From contig MNXO01000013.1 in assembly GCA_001872995.1 (NCBI GenBank), positions 1 through 7,502 on the forward strand: 7,502 nucleotides of DNA, given 5' to 3'. The stretch is from Bacteroidetes bacterium CG2_30_32_10. GTDB lineage: Bacteria > Bacteroidota > Bacteroidia > Bacteroidales > CG2-30-32-10. The notes beneath the pieces are model-generated. The model saw only the letters and a list, made by a program, of their open reading frames with translations. It did not search any database and was not told the DNA's origin. How positions within the stretch are numbered: the stretch's first letter is position 1; each line of letters begins with the position of its first letter. Positions 1 through 7,343 of the stretch are shown piece by piece. A program made the translations under genes and the position numbers.

Positions 1-5
1 CTAAA

Positions 6-16
6 ACCTGTCAGGT
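6..16. repeat. ACCTGTCAGGT palindrome
   Basis: A perfect inverted repeat with 5-base arms around a single central T lies just beyond the operon's 3' end. From general knowledge, CCTGTCAGG/CCTGACAGG palindromes recur between genes in many Bacteroidetes genomes. Only one copy is visible here, so the repeat family is inferred. No protein role is apparent. Confidence 0.4.
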
Positions 17-54
17 CTTTGGTAATTTTCGGACAACATTGATTGAAAATAAGC

Positions 55-85
55 AATCTTTATTTGTCTCCTAAAATAAAAGATT
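55..85 (-). terminator. Putative 3' hairpin of the hyf-like operon
   Basis: AATCTTTATTT (55-65) pairs with AAATAAAAGATT (74-85) around an 8-base loop, with one bulged base. The hairpin begins 5 bases beyond the stop codon of the last operon gene. That position fits a transcript-end hairpin. The stem is AT-only apart from one G-C pair, and no clean U-run follows on the minus strand, so it is at best a weak or Rho-assisted terminator or a 3'-end stabilising structure. Confidence 0.3.
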
Positions 86-90
86 ATTTC

Positions 91-834
91 TTAACGAATA
101 AAGTTTAAAATTCCATTAATAATCGTAAGCGGATGTGCAGGGTTTCCTGCTATATACAAATCAATAGGATATTTATCTAAGAATGCTCGGTTAATGGCTT
201 TGCTTTGTTTAAAAATTCCGCCACTAATGGCGTCAGTTCCCACCAACACAATAATTTTAGGAGCTGGTACTGCATCATAGCAAATTTGAACAGCCTCCGC
301 CATATTTTCAGAAATAGGACCTGTAATCACAATGCCATCGGCGTGGCGTGGCGAAGCAACAAACTCAATCCCAAAGCGACTGATATCGAACTGAACGTTG
401 TTAGAAGCATTCAATTCCCACTCGCAACTATTGTCTCCGCCTGCACTGATTTGTCTTAGTTTTAATGATTTACCAAACATAGCGTGTATCTCTTTTTTAA
501 TAAGCGCCCTGTTCATTTCTATAGGTTTGTCTTCGCCTTCTTTCACAATTAAACGGCTGCGTTCATTGCTTGAAATTTTATAATCTTTGGTAAACTTAAT
601 TTTGTTAGGAAAACACAAAGCACATTCGCCGCAGAATGTGCATTTACCCATATCAATAGCTATTGGATTTGTAGAAATTGCATTGGTGGGGCATAATTCT
701 ACAAGTTTTGTTTCGTCCACTTTTTCAAGGCTTATTATAGGTCGTCCTTTATATATTCCAGGTACTTGAACCGTTGTAGGATGAGGGATAAACTGTTTTC
801 CTTGGTGGTATAAAATTTTTAAATTATTTAACAT
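91..834 (-). CDS. hyfI: HyfH-HyfI-like fusion: ferredoxin domain plus NuoB/HycG-type small subunit, mostly cluster-less
   Basis: This 247-residue protein fuses two subunits that are separate in E. coli hydrogenase-4. Residues 1-90 resemble HyfH/HycF ferredoxins. Motif I keeps only its last Cys (C48, in CPTNAIS); K38, E41 and L44 sit where the other three should be. Motif II has C65, C68, C71 and C74. By ferredoxin rules C48, C65, C68 and C71 can bind one [4Fe-4S] cluster. Residues 118-247 resemble HyfI/HycG/NuoB, with the diagnostic SPRHAD at 161-166, a TGP at 171-173 and AISGGIF at 202-208. The four proximal-cluster ligand positions read D134, C137, D201 and N231, so that cluster is probably absent. 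It is the last gene of the operon and starts at the ATG 2 bases from the repeat cassette. It should sit in the cytoplasmic peripheral arm beside the large subunit. The fold assignment is firm; the redox role is doubtful. Confidence 0.88.
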   Translation of the reverse strand: MLNNLKILYHQGKQFIPHPTTVQVPGIYKGRPIISLEKVDETKLVELCPTNAISTNPIAIDMGKCTFCGECALCFPNKIKFTKDYKISSNERSRLIVKEGEDKPIEMNRALIKKEIHAMFGKSLKLRQISAGGDNSCEWELNASNNVQFDISRFGIEFVASPRHADGIVITGPISENMAEAVQICYDAVPAPKIIVLVGTDAISGGIFKQSKAINRAFLDKYPIDLYIAGNPAHPLTIINGILNFIR

Positions 835-836
835 GG

Positions 837-892
837 TTAATTTGCTAATTTATTAATGTGTTAATGTGCTAATGTGCTTGTTTGCTAATTAT
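837..892 (+). repeat. Degenerate 8-bp tandem array, left flank of the four-helix-bundle cassette
   Basis: Seven consecutive octamers can be read with period 8: TTAATTTG, CTAATTTA, TTAATGTG, TTAATGTG, CTAATGTG, CTTGTTTG and CTAATTAT. The consensus is about YTAATKTG. The array starts 2 bases from the ATG of the small-subunit gene and runs to the stop codon of the four-helix-bundle gene. Its first 12 bases (837-848) are a perfect inverted copy of 1273-1284 on the other side of that gene. Confidence 0.7.
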
Positions 893-1254
893 TAGGATGA
901 TATATTTGATGAGTTCTTTTTGGCTGAAGAAATAATGCTTGAAAAAAGTTTTTGAATTTCTTCAAGTTTTATAGGTAATAAATGATTTGGTGGATAACAA
1001 TTTAACTTATTGCATAGCATTAGCCAATATTCTGTTTCCTGAGCTTCCTTTGCTGCAATTTTTAATTTATGAATAAAATCAGCCTTGCTTTCACTAGATT
1101 GAGCTTCACTTATATTTGCTCCAATAGAGGTTCCGGATTTTAATATTTGACGAGCAATTACATATTTTTTATGCTCCTCAAGTAATTCGGAATATTTAAT
1201 AATTTCTAAAGCAAATTCAAGACTTTTATCTAATATTATATTTTTCTTTTCCAT
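892..1254 (-). CDS. Four-helix-bundle protein (23S rRNA-intervening-sequence / S23 family)
   Basis: This 120-residue protein is soluble and all-helical, with no signal or membrane segment. The family signature is clear: QILKSGTSIGANISEA at 36-51, then S..KADFIHKLKIAAKEAQETEYWL at about 56-78. The length is typical of the family. These proteins were first noticed inside intervening sequences of 23S rRNA genes and are related to Avd of diversity-generating retroelements, but most stand-alone copies have no proven function. The gene has its own flanking arrays of 8-bp repeats in inverted orientation and separates two subunit genes that belong together. It therefore looks like an inserted cassette, not a complex subunit. 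It is co-oriented with the operon. The ATG at 1252-1254 gives the expected N-terminus. Family call high; role unknown. Confidence 0.88.
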   Translation of the reverse strand: MEKKNIILDKSLEFALEIIKYSELLEEHKKYVIARQILKSGTSIGANISEAQSSESKADFIHKLKIAAKEAQETEYWLMLCNKLNCYPPNHLLPIKLEEIQKLFSSIISSAKKNSSNISS

Positions 1255-1300
1255 AGCTAATCTATTAGCATTTTAGCAAATTAAATCATTAACATATTAA
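1253..1300 (-). repeat. Degenerate 8-bp tandem array, right flank of the four-helix-bundle cassette
   Basis: Read on the minus strand, successive octamers are TTAATATG, TTAATGAT, TTAATTTG, CTAAAATG, CTAATAGA and TTAGCTAT, the last running into the start codon. The consensus (YTAATNTG) matches the array at 837-892 in the opposite orientation. The array begins 3 bases after the stop codon of the large-subunit gene. It contains the partner (1273-1284) of the 12-bp perfect inverted repeat. Confidence 0.65.
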
Positions 1301-1303
1301 TAA

Positions 1304-2803
1304 TTATAAATCATGACCAGTATATGAGAGATTAAAACTCTTATTACATATTGGAAAATCTGATATTTCATTGTTTCGAACTGCCAATGCCAACGCCAAC
1401 CAATTATGGAACGAAGGGTCTTTTACTTTATACAACATCAATTCGCCTTTAGCATCAGTGATTGCACAATGACATATTTCGCCACGCCAACCTTCTACTA
1501 ATGAAATAGCAAAAGAATCGGGTTGAAGTGTTTTTAAAGTAGTCTCTTTTGGTGAGTATTCTGGAACATTTTCAATTAAATGGCGAATATATTTAATAGA
1601 TTGCCAAACTTCTTCTTTCCTAATTTGAACACGGGAATAAACATCACCATGATGCTTTATTATGGGCTCATGTTTAATTTCAGCATAAAGACTGTAAGGG
1701 TGAGAAGTTCGAATATCTCTGTTCAAACCACTTGCTCGAGCAGCCATCCCCACAGAGCCAATAGACAATATATCATTATAAGAGATGATCCCAGTTCTTT
1801 CAAAACGCGATAAGGCACTTGGCAGTTTAAATAGCTCCGTATTCATTTCGGTGAAATCAGGTTCGTAAGCATCTAATACTTCTTTTAACCTAACTGCTAA
1901 AGCTTTTGTAAAAGGAAATTGATTTCTAAGCGGTCTAATGAGTCCTTTAGACAATCGGTTTCCGCCCCATTCTTGCATAAAATTGATAATCGGAGTACGC
2001 AATCTACCAAAAACAGCATTTCCCAATTGATAAGCAACATCAGCACAAACGGCACTTAAATCGCCAGTATGAATTGCCATCCGCTCCAATTCGAGTGCTA
2101 AAGTACGAGCATATTCAATATCTCTCGAAGCTTCAAAGCCACTTAAGCTTTCGTATAAATGCGAAAATGCGGTAGTATGGCCCACCACAGTATCTCCTGT
2201 TATGTTTTCGGCAATAGTTGCTCTTTCAAGTAATTTCTTTTTTTCAAGAAATAGGGTTTCAATACCTCGGTGTTGATAGCCTAATTGTATTTCGAGATGC
2301 AGTATTTGTTCGCCATTGCAAATAAAACGGAAATGCCCTGGTTCAATGATACCTGCATGTATTGGACCAACAGCTACTTCGTGCAATTCTTCACTTTCGA
2401 TAGAAAAAAATGGATAATTGGCAATGATTTTTGATTTGTCAAAACGATTATTGGCATATCGCACAGGTTTTAGCCATGGATGGTCGAGGTAGTTTAAACC
2501 AAAATTTTCATTTATTTCGCGTTCGAACTTCTCAAAACAATAGTTAATGGCAGTAAAAGAAGGAAGGTTATCCGAAGGGTTTACTAAACTAGACGAGACA
2601 AATATTTCATGGCTAAAATCATCGGCAATGCAACAAATTAGTTTTAATTTATCACCAAAAGGAAAGCCAAAGTAATTAACGCAATGTCTTTCGGAATGGT
2701 TGACAACAAAGCCAGTGTTTAATTCCAAAAACAAAGTATAATTTATTTCGGGAATAGCCGAAAAAGGAATGGTTTGATTATTTAAAACACTTATATAATT
2801 CAT
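1304..2803 (-). CDS. hyfG: HyfG/HycE-like large subunit (NuoC-NuoD fusion type) lacking the [NiFe] cysteines
   Basis: This 499-residue protein has the two-part layout of group 4 hydrogenase large subunits. A NuoC-like N-terminal part spans about 1-115 and ends in HPWLKPVRY. A NuoD/hydrogenase part follows, with GPIHAGIIEPGHFRF (146-160), LGYQHRGIE (174-182), an ELERMAIHTGDLS helix (238-250) and EGWRGEI (437-443). E154 of the EPGHF motif, a proton-path residue in hydrogenases, is kept. The metal site is not. The N-terminal motif that should read VCGIC reads ITGDT (T202, T205 for Cys), and the C-terminal DPCxxC region reads NLSYTG (491-496). Nickel-iron chemistry is therefore not expected, which fits Ehr-type complexes. 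It is also not a plain NuoD. The gene starts 1 base after the hyfF-like stop codon and would be translated with it. It should pair with the HyfI-like subunit on the cytoplasmic face. Confidence 0.9.
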   Translation of the reverse strand: MNYISVLNNQTIPFSAIPEINYTLFLELNTGFVVNHSERHCVNYFGFPFGDKLKLICCIADDFSHEIFVSSSLVNPSDNLPSFTAINYCFEKFEREINENFGLNYLDHPWLKPVRYANNRFDKSKIIANYPFFSIESEELHEVAVGPIHAGIIEPGHFRFICNGEQILHLEIQLGYQHRGIETLFLEKKKLLERATIAENITGDTVVGHTTAFSHLYESLSGFEASRDIEYARTLALELERMAIHTGDLSAVCADVAYQLGNAVFGRLRTPIINFMQEWGGNRLSKGLIRPLRNQFPFTKALAVRLKEVLDAYEPDFTEMNTELFKLPSALSRFERTGIISYNDILSIGSVGMAARASGLNRDIRTSHPYSLYAEIKHEPIIKHHGDVYSRVQIRKEEVWQSIKYIRHLIENVPEYSPKETTLKTLQPDSFAISLVEGWRGEICHCAITDAKGELMLYKVKDPSFHNWLALALAVRNNEISDFPICNKSFNLSYTGHDL

Positions 2804-2804
2804 A

Positions 2805-4232
2805 TTAATGAGGTAAAAGTATAATACTTTCTTTTATTAAAGCAACAAATTCGGTAGGTGGATTTAAACCTAAATATATAGCAATAGAAAGAAGAAGAAA
2901 TTGAGAAAGCGACTCCCAAGGATTGATGGGCGTTATTTTATGTTCTTCAATGTCAATAGGCGGTGTAAATAGCAATTTGAAGATGTTTTTGCCCAAAGCC
3001 CAGAAAATTAAAGTGAGAAATAGGAGTACAAATATTAAAATAAATATTTGATGCGATTCGAATAAAGACCTGAAGATAAGAAATTCACTCACAAACATAC
3101 CTGATGGCGGCATAGCAGTAATACTTATAAATACAAACAGCATTACCAATGCACCTACTAAGTTTTTTGAAAAATAATTACCGGTTTTACGAATGATATA
3201 GGTATGAAAAGTACGATGTATCTGGTCTATCTGATAAAAGACGCTTGCTTTCACAAATGAATGAAGTACCATGTGCAATATTGCTGCAAAATAACCAATA
3301 CCACCAGAAGCCAAGCCCAATGCAGTTAATCCCATGTGTTCTAAACTTGAGTAAGCAAACATTCTTTTCAAATGGCTTACTTTTAGTATATAAACGGTAG
3401 AAACGAAAATAGAAAGTATGCCGCACCATAACAAAACCTGATTCATCCATGGCTGGATAGAGGTGTTTGCCATTAATGAATAAGTTCTGAAGATGGCTAA
3501 AAATCCTACATTCATTAAAGTTGTAGAAATAAATGCACTAATAGGCGGTGGAGCAACGGTATGGGCATCTACGGCAATGGTATGCATTGGGAAAAGACCC
3601 ATTTTGGTGCTAAAACCAACCAACATAAAAAGAAAAGCGAGTTTAAGCCATAAAGTATTTGCATTTTTGAGATGTTGTGGAATATCTGCAAAGGATAAAT
3701 TAACCGAACCTGTTTCCGATAAGGCTTTGCTTAAAAACACAATGCCCACAAAAGCAAATGTAATACCTATAGAGCAAATAAAAACATATTTCCACGTAGC
3801 TTCTAAGGAAAGATGGGTTCGTTCGTGATAAATCAACACCGCCACACTTAATGTGGTTATTTCAATAAAAACCCACAAAACACCTATATAGCTTGCAAGA
3901 TAGGCGCAAGTCATTGCTGCAATTAATAATATAAGGGCAGTAAAATAGATACTCTGTCTCCAACTACTTTCATTTCTGCTTTTAAGATAAATGTAACTAT
4001 GAATAATGGTGGTATAGCTTAAAATAGTAAGTACACCCAAAAAGATAACCCCTAAAGAATCATAAGCAAAAAAACTAAATTCTTCTTTGTGGAGATTACT
4101 ATAACCATATATAGCAAGAGTAGTTTGAAGCACAAGAAAAGCTCCAAGCAACAGAATGCGTATGGTATTATTTCGGTTTATAATTGTTCCTGCGGCAAGC
4201 AGGATTGTGATAATTAGATAATAATGAAACAT
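2805..4232 (-). CDS. hyfF: HyfF-like antiporter-type membrane subunit (NuoL/M/N family)
   Basis: This 475-residue, very hydrophobic protein has about 13-14 predicted membrane segments and the core of proton-translocating Mrp/NuoLMN subunits. The charged residues expected mid-membrane are present: E124 (FIEIT, TM5 glutamate), K210 (GFSTKMGLFPMHT, TM7 lysine), a KRMFAYSSLEHMG segment at 289-301, H320 and K328 (HSFVKASVF, TM8 lysine), and E383 in the SGMFVSEFLIF helix. Length and order match HyfF, which lies between HyfE and HyfG in hydrogenase-4 operons. It should form one ion channel of the membrane arm. Conservation of these residues argues for selection on ion translocation despite the lost metal sites in the partner subunits. 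The ATG start lies 5 bases after the preceding stop codon. Confidence 0.9.
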   Translation of the reverse strand: MFHYYLIITILLAAGTIINRNNTIRILLLGAFLVLQTTLAIYGYSNLHKEEFSFFAYDSLGVIFLGVLTILSYTTIIHSYIYLKSRNESSWRQSIYFTALILLIAAMTCAYLASYIGVLWVFIEITTLSVAVLIYHERTHLSLEATWKYVFICSIGITFAFVGIVFLSKALSETGSVNLSFADIPQHLKNANTLWLKLAFLFMLVGFSTKMGLFPMHTIAVDAHTVAPPPISAFISTTLMNVGFLAIFRTYSLMANTSIQPWMNQVLLWCGILSIFVSTVYILKVSHLKRMFAYSSLEHMGLTALGLASGGIGYFAAILHMVLHSFVKASVFYQIDQIHRTFHTYIIRKTGNYFSKNLVGALVMLFVFISITAMPPSGMFVSEFLIFRSLFESHQIFILIFVLLFLTLIFWALGKNIFKLLFTPPIDIEEHKITPINPWESLSQFLLLSIAIYLGLNPPTEFVALIKESIILLPH

Positions 4233-4237
4233 AATAA

Positions 4238-4867
4238 TTAATCTTTTAAATTCGTTAAGTTATCTACACTCATTTCTTCAAAGGTATTGCCAATTCTATT
4301 CATAAAAATTCCTAATACCAGCACGCTCACAAAAATATCTAACATAATTCCGATATTTACCAACATCGTCATTTCGCTGCCAACGGCTAAGGACAGAATA
4401 AAAACTCCATTTTCAATTACCAAATAACCCATTACATGAGTGAGAATCTTGCGTCGTGAAACAATGATATATACTCCCGTAAACAAGGTGGACAAGGCAA
4501 CTATAAAGAATATTTTATCTAAATAAGGGTCATTAATGCTATTGACTAGTAAAATAGTGAAAACAATAATAACGGTGGTAATAATTAATGAAACAAAGTT
4601 AGGAACAAAAGGTTCTGCTTCGCGCGTGATTTTATTTCGTTTTAGAATAAAATTTAAAAATATTGGAACCGCTAATGATTTAAAAACAATGGTTTCTAAA
4701 AGAATTAAAATAAGATTGATTGTATTTATCTCATTAAGTTGGATAAATACAATAACAAACAGCAACAAACCCTGAAATGCCAATATTTTAATATAAGTAA
4801 GCATACGATTGGCAATAGCCATATAAAACAAGGTAATCAGAAACGTGATAAGAATTACGTGTATCAT
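4238..4867 (-). CDS. hyfE: HyfE-like membrane subunit (NuoK-type)
   Basis: This 209-residue membrane protein, close to E. coli HyfE in length, has about six or seven helices. Acidic residues lie within otherwise hydrophobic segments: E58 (ILLETIVFKS), E152 (GYLVIENGVF) and D177 (MLDIFVS). The GYLVIENG segment is the recognisable NuoK-like part, whose buried glutamate carries protons in complex I. In the complex it should link the HyfC and HyfF modules. It starts 17 bases after the hyfC-like stop codon, and a weak AT-rich leader with no Shine-Dalgarno sequence precedes the ATG. No disruption is visible. The family is assigned from motif, size and its position between HyfC and HyfF. Confidence 0.85.
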   Translation of the reverse strand: MIHVILITFLITLFYMAIANRMLTYIKILAFQGLLLFVIVFIQLNEINTINLILILLETIVFKSLAVPIFLNFILKRNKITREAEPFVPNFVSLIITTVIIVFTILLVNSINDPYLDKIFFIVALSTLFTGVYIIVSRRKILTHVMGYLVIENGVFILSLAVGSEMTMLVNIGIMLDIFVSVLVLGIFMNRIGNTFEEMSVDNLTNLKD

Positions 4868-4884
4868 TTTTGATTATTTAAAGA

Positions 4885-5790
4885 TTAAACAATTTTGCCT
4901 AAAATCATCAATACGCCAAAGAATATGAGCAAACTTACCGAAGTAAGAGTGAAAATAAACTGCGTGTTATGCGACATTCTGAATCGAGCAATAAAAGATT
5001 CTATCAAACCAATGCTAATAGCCATTAAAATTTGTATGACAAAAAATGCAGCAATGGCATATTCGTAAGGAACCATCCCTATAAATAAATTTATAATGAG
5101 CGCACCGTAAATAGCAAATTTAATATAACCTGCTGATAAGATAAGCCCCAAATCGAAGCCACAATTGTCTAAAATCATTACTTCGTGTATCATTGTTAAT
5201 TCAAGATGTGTTTTTGGGTCGTCAATAGGCATTCTGCTGTTTTCTATCATAGCAAGCATCACCAAAACAAAGGTTGCAAGGGTTGCAAGTGCATAGCTTA
5301 AATAAGAGCCAATATGCAGGGTTGAAAATATTTCTTGAAAAGAAGTATGACCTGTAAGTAAGGCAAAAGAACCCATTAATACGAAAAATGCAGGCTCTGC
5401 AAACATAGAATAAAGAGCTTCGCGGCTTGCTCCCATTCCTTCGAAACTGCTACCCGTATCCATTGCTCCTATAATGCTAAAAAACTTGCCCAGTGCCAAT
5501 ACATAAGCAAAGAAAATAAAATCGCCATTAAAACTAATTAAACCTTTCGATTGTCCAAAAGGCACCATAAGCATTGCCATCACTACAGAGGCAAAATAAA
5601 TGGTAGGTGCAATCTGAAAAACAAAGCTCGTGGTATTGCTATATACAGCTCCTTTCTTAAAAAGACGAATTACATCTTTGATGGGCTGCAATATCCCAGG
5701 ACCTTTACGACCTGATGCTATACTTTTGGTACGGATAATAATTCCCGTAAAAAAAATAGATGCTAGCACTATTAAAATAAGACTTAACAT
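4885..5790 (-). CDS. hyfC: HyfC/HycD-like membrane subunit (NuoH family)
   Basis: This 301-residue protein has about eight membrane helices and is full length for the family. Family landmarks are the RKGPGILQPIKDVIRLFKKG loop (28-47), FEGMGASREALYSMFAEPAF (116-135) and MPIDDPKTHLELTMIHE (187-203), with the acidic loop residues that in HyfC/NuoH face the peripheral arm. In complex I this subunit forms the quinone chamber and couples the peripheral arm to ion pumping; in hydrogenases it anchors the large and small subunits. The HLELTMIHE form is the hydrogenase-type version. The ATG lies 2 bases after the hyfB-like stop codon, indicating translational coupling. No damage is visible, so the lesions of the operon are confined to the upstream gene. 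Confidence 0.92.
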   Translation of the reverse strand: MLSLILIVLASIFFTGIIIRTKSIASGRKGPGILQPIKDVIRLFKKGAVYSNTTSFVFQIAPTIYFASVVMAMLMVPFGQSKGLISFNGDFIFFAYVLALGKFFSIIGAMDTGSSFEGMGASREALYSMFAEPAFFVLMGSFALLTGHTSFQEIFSTLHIGSYLSYALATLATFVLVMLAMIENSRMPIDDPKTHLELTMIHEVMILDNCGFDLGLILSAGYIKFAIYGALIINLFIGMVPYEYAIAAFFVIQILMAISIGLIESFIARFRMSHNTQFIFTLTSVSLLIFFGVLMILGKIV

Positions 5791-5792
5791 AA

Positions 5793-7343
5793 TTATAATT
5801 GTTTTAAAAGTTCAATAAACGCAATAATATTTTGATATATAAGAGGAATGTAAATAATCAATAAAATAAAAAGAATACCATATAAAATGTAAAATTGCAA
5901 TTTCCCATTTTGAAAAAATAAAAAACGACCTAAAAATGATTTAAAGGCATGTAGCGGTTTATCGATTAGCCATTTTTCAATTTTATCGTAAGGGTGTGAT
6001 TCGTAATTTGCATTGATAGGGAATATCCCCTGAACTTCCTTTTCTTTCTTTGGTAGTAATAGGAAAAACTTAAACAATTTACTATAAGACCTAACAAAAG
6101 AACTGGCAGTATATTACATTTTTGCTGTTGGTGCGGTATATGCACAACCCCAAGTTAAATCTGAAGCAAGTGTTCGTTTTTTGGCTAATACTTTTTTCAA
6201 TAATAACACTAAAACGATAAAAGCTATCAATCCCCAAGCAGCCCAGCTTATCGGTTGCAATGCTTCTAATTCTTTGCCTTGGAAGGGCATAAAATTAACT
6301 TGACTTATATTGGTGAACAAACTAACAGGTTGTATGAGCAAATTTAAGAACAATTGAGGCATCAATCCAATAAAAACAATAAAAAAAGCGATTAAATATA
6401 ATGGCAAAAGTTGAAAAACAGAAACTTCTTTGATTGGATGAGAAAATTCGTGTCGTGCATTTCCTAAAAAAACGACCCCAAAGGCTTTGGTAAAACACAA
6501 CATTGCTAAACCTCCTATTAATACCAATCCTAAAACAGAAAAAATACAAGCAAGCAACGAAAGCATCATGGCATCTTGTGTCCAATAATATAAAGCATTG
6601 TAAATGATAAATTCAGAGATAAACCCATTGAAGGGGGGAATGCCACATATTGCAATAGCAGCAATTAAAAAAAGAATAGCAGTTTGGGGCATTTTTTTTA
6701 CCAAACCACCTAACTTTTCAATATCTAAAGTATGAGTTGCCTGATAAACATTGCCAGCAGTATAAAATAAAAGCGATTTAAAAAGTGCATGATTAAGAGT
6801 GTGCAGCAACGCACCAGCAAAACCCAAGGAGGCAACTATCGGGTTGTTTGCTCCCAATCCGATGCATCCAATGCCTATTCCAATACCTATAATTCCAATA
6901 TTTTCGATGCTATGATAGGCAAGTAGTTTTTTAAGATTATGTTGCATAATGGCAAGCATCACGCCATATAAACCAGAAACTACAGAAAGTGTTAATATAA
7001 TATAACCAATGGTAGTGTAATCCGTTTTAATTAACAAAATCATTCGGAGAATACCAAAAATACCAATTTTAATCAACACTCCAGACATAATACCAGATAT
7101 ATGTGCTGGTGCTGCTGGATGTGCATAAGGCAACCAAGTATGGAAAGGCACAAAGCCTGCTTTTACGGCAAATGCAATGAAAAAAAACATAAACAATAAA
7201 AGGGTAGTAACATCTTGATGACTTGCAGTATAAATAGAAATTGCATTAAAATCGAAACTTCCTGTTTTTACTGCCACCCAAATAAAACATAGCGTAAGAA
7301 ATGCAATGCAAACATGAGATTGTATTAAGGGGACTTCTATAAT
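5793..7343 (-). pseudogene. hyfB: HyfB-like antiporter-type subunit, 5'-truncated and with an internal stop codon
   Basis: One continuous reading frame encodes the C-terminal part of a HyfB (NuoL-family) subunit. Recognisable segments include AFAVKAGFVPFHTWLPYAHP (TM7 lysine), GVLIKIGIFGILR, LLAYHSIENIGI, HTLNHALFKSLLF, GIPPFNGFISEF and WGCAYTAP. Two lesions break it. A TAA at 6114-6116 interrupts the frame, and the same frame continues on the far side as YTASSFVRSYSKLF and a further ~95 residues with a last membrane helix. At the 5' end, homology runs upstream past the first possible start (GTG at 7275-7277) through a TM6-like segment with a conserved His (LIQSH), then stops near 7329, and a stop codon lies at 7344-7346. 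From memory of E. coli HyfB (about 670 residues), roughly 170 N-terminal residues are missing. A 387-residue piece could be made from the GTG but would lack several helices. The downstream piece has only a TTG near its start. Confidence 0.85.

Noticed and set aside
1..39. A 12-residue minus-strand ORF (MLSENYQRPDRF)
   Set aside because: It is very short, overlaps the palindrome, and has no promoter or family resemblance; most likely chance.
837..892. CRISPR array
   Set aside because: The repeats are 8 bp, contiguous and degenerate, with no spacers or cas genes.
892..1254. Avd of a diversity-generating retroelement
   Set aside because: The protein shares the four-helix-bundle family, but no reverse transcriptase, template repeat or variable repeat is in the window.
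3187..3450. Minus-strand ORF of 87 residues inside the hyfF-like gene
   Set aside because: It is a shadow in another frame of a well-supported membrane protein gene. The same applies to 6322-6585 and the plus-strand ORFs at 205-769, 1580-1813, 3493-3828, 4536-4775 and 5630-5818.
1304..5790. Ordinary NADH:quinone oxidoreductase (nuo) operon
   Set aside because: Gene order and motifs (EPGHF, HLELTMIHE, SPRHAD) are of the hydrogenase-4 type, and no NADH-binding subunits are present in the window.
5793..6077. A separate small membrane protein gene of 94 residues
   Set aside because: It shares the frame of the upstream fragment, its apparent start is a TTG, and it matches the C-terminal tail expected for HyfB.
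6114..7277. A stand-alone 387-residue antiporter-like gene starting at GTG 7277
   Set aside because: Homology continues upstream of the GTG in the same frame and downstream past the TAA in the same frame, so this is the middle piece of a broken hyfB-like gene.
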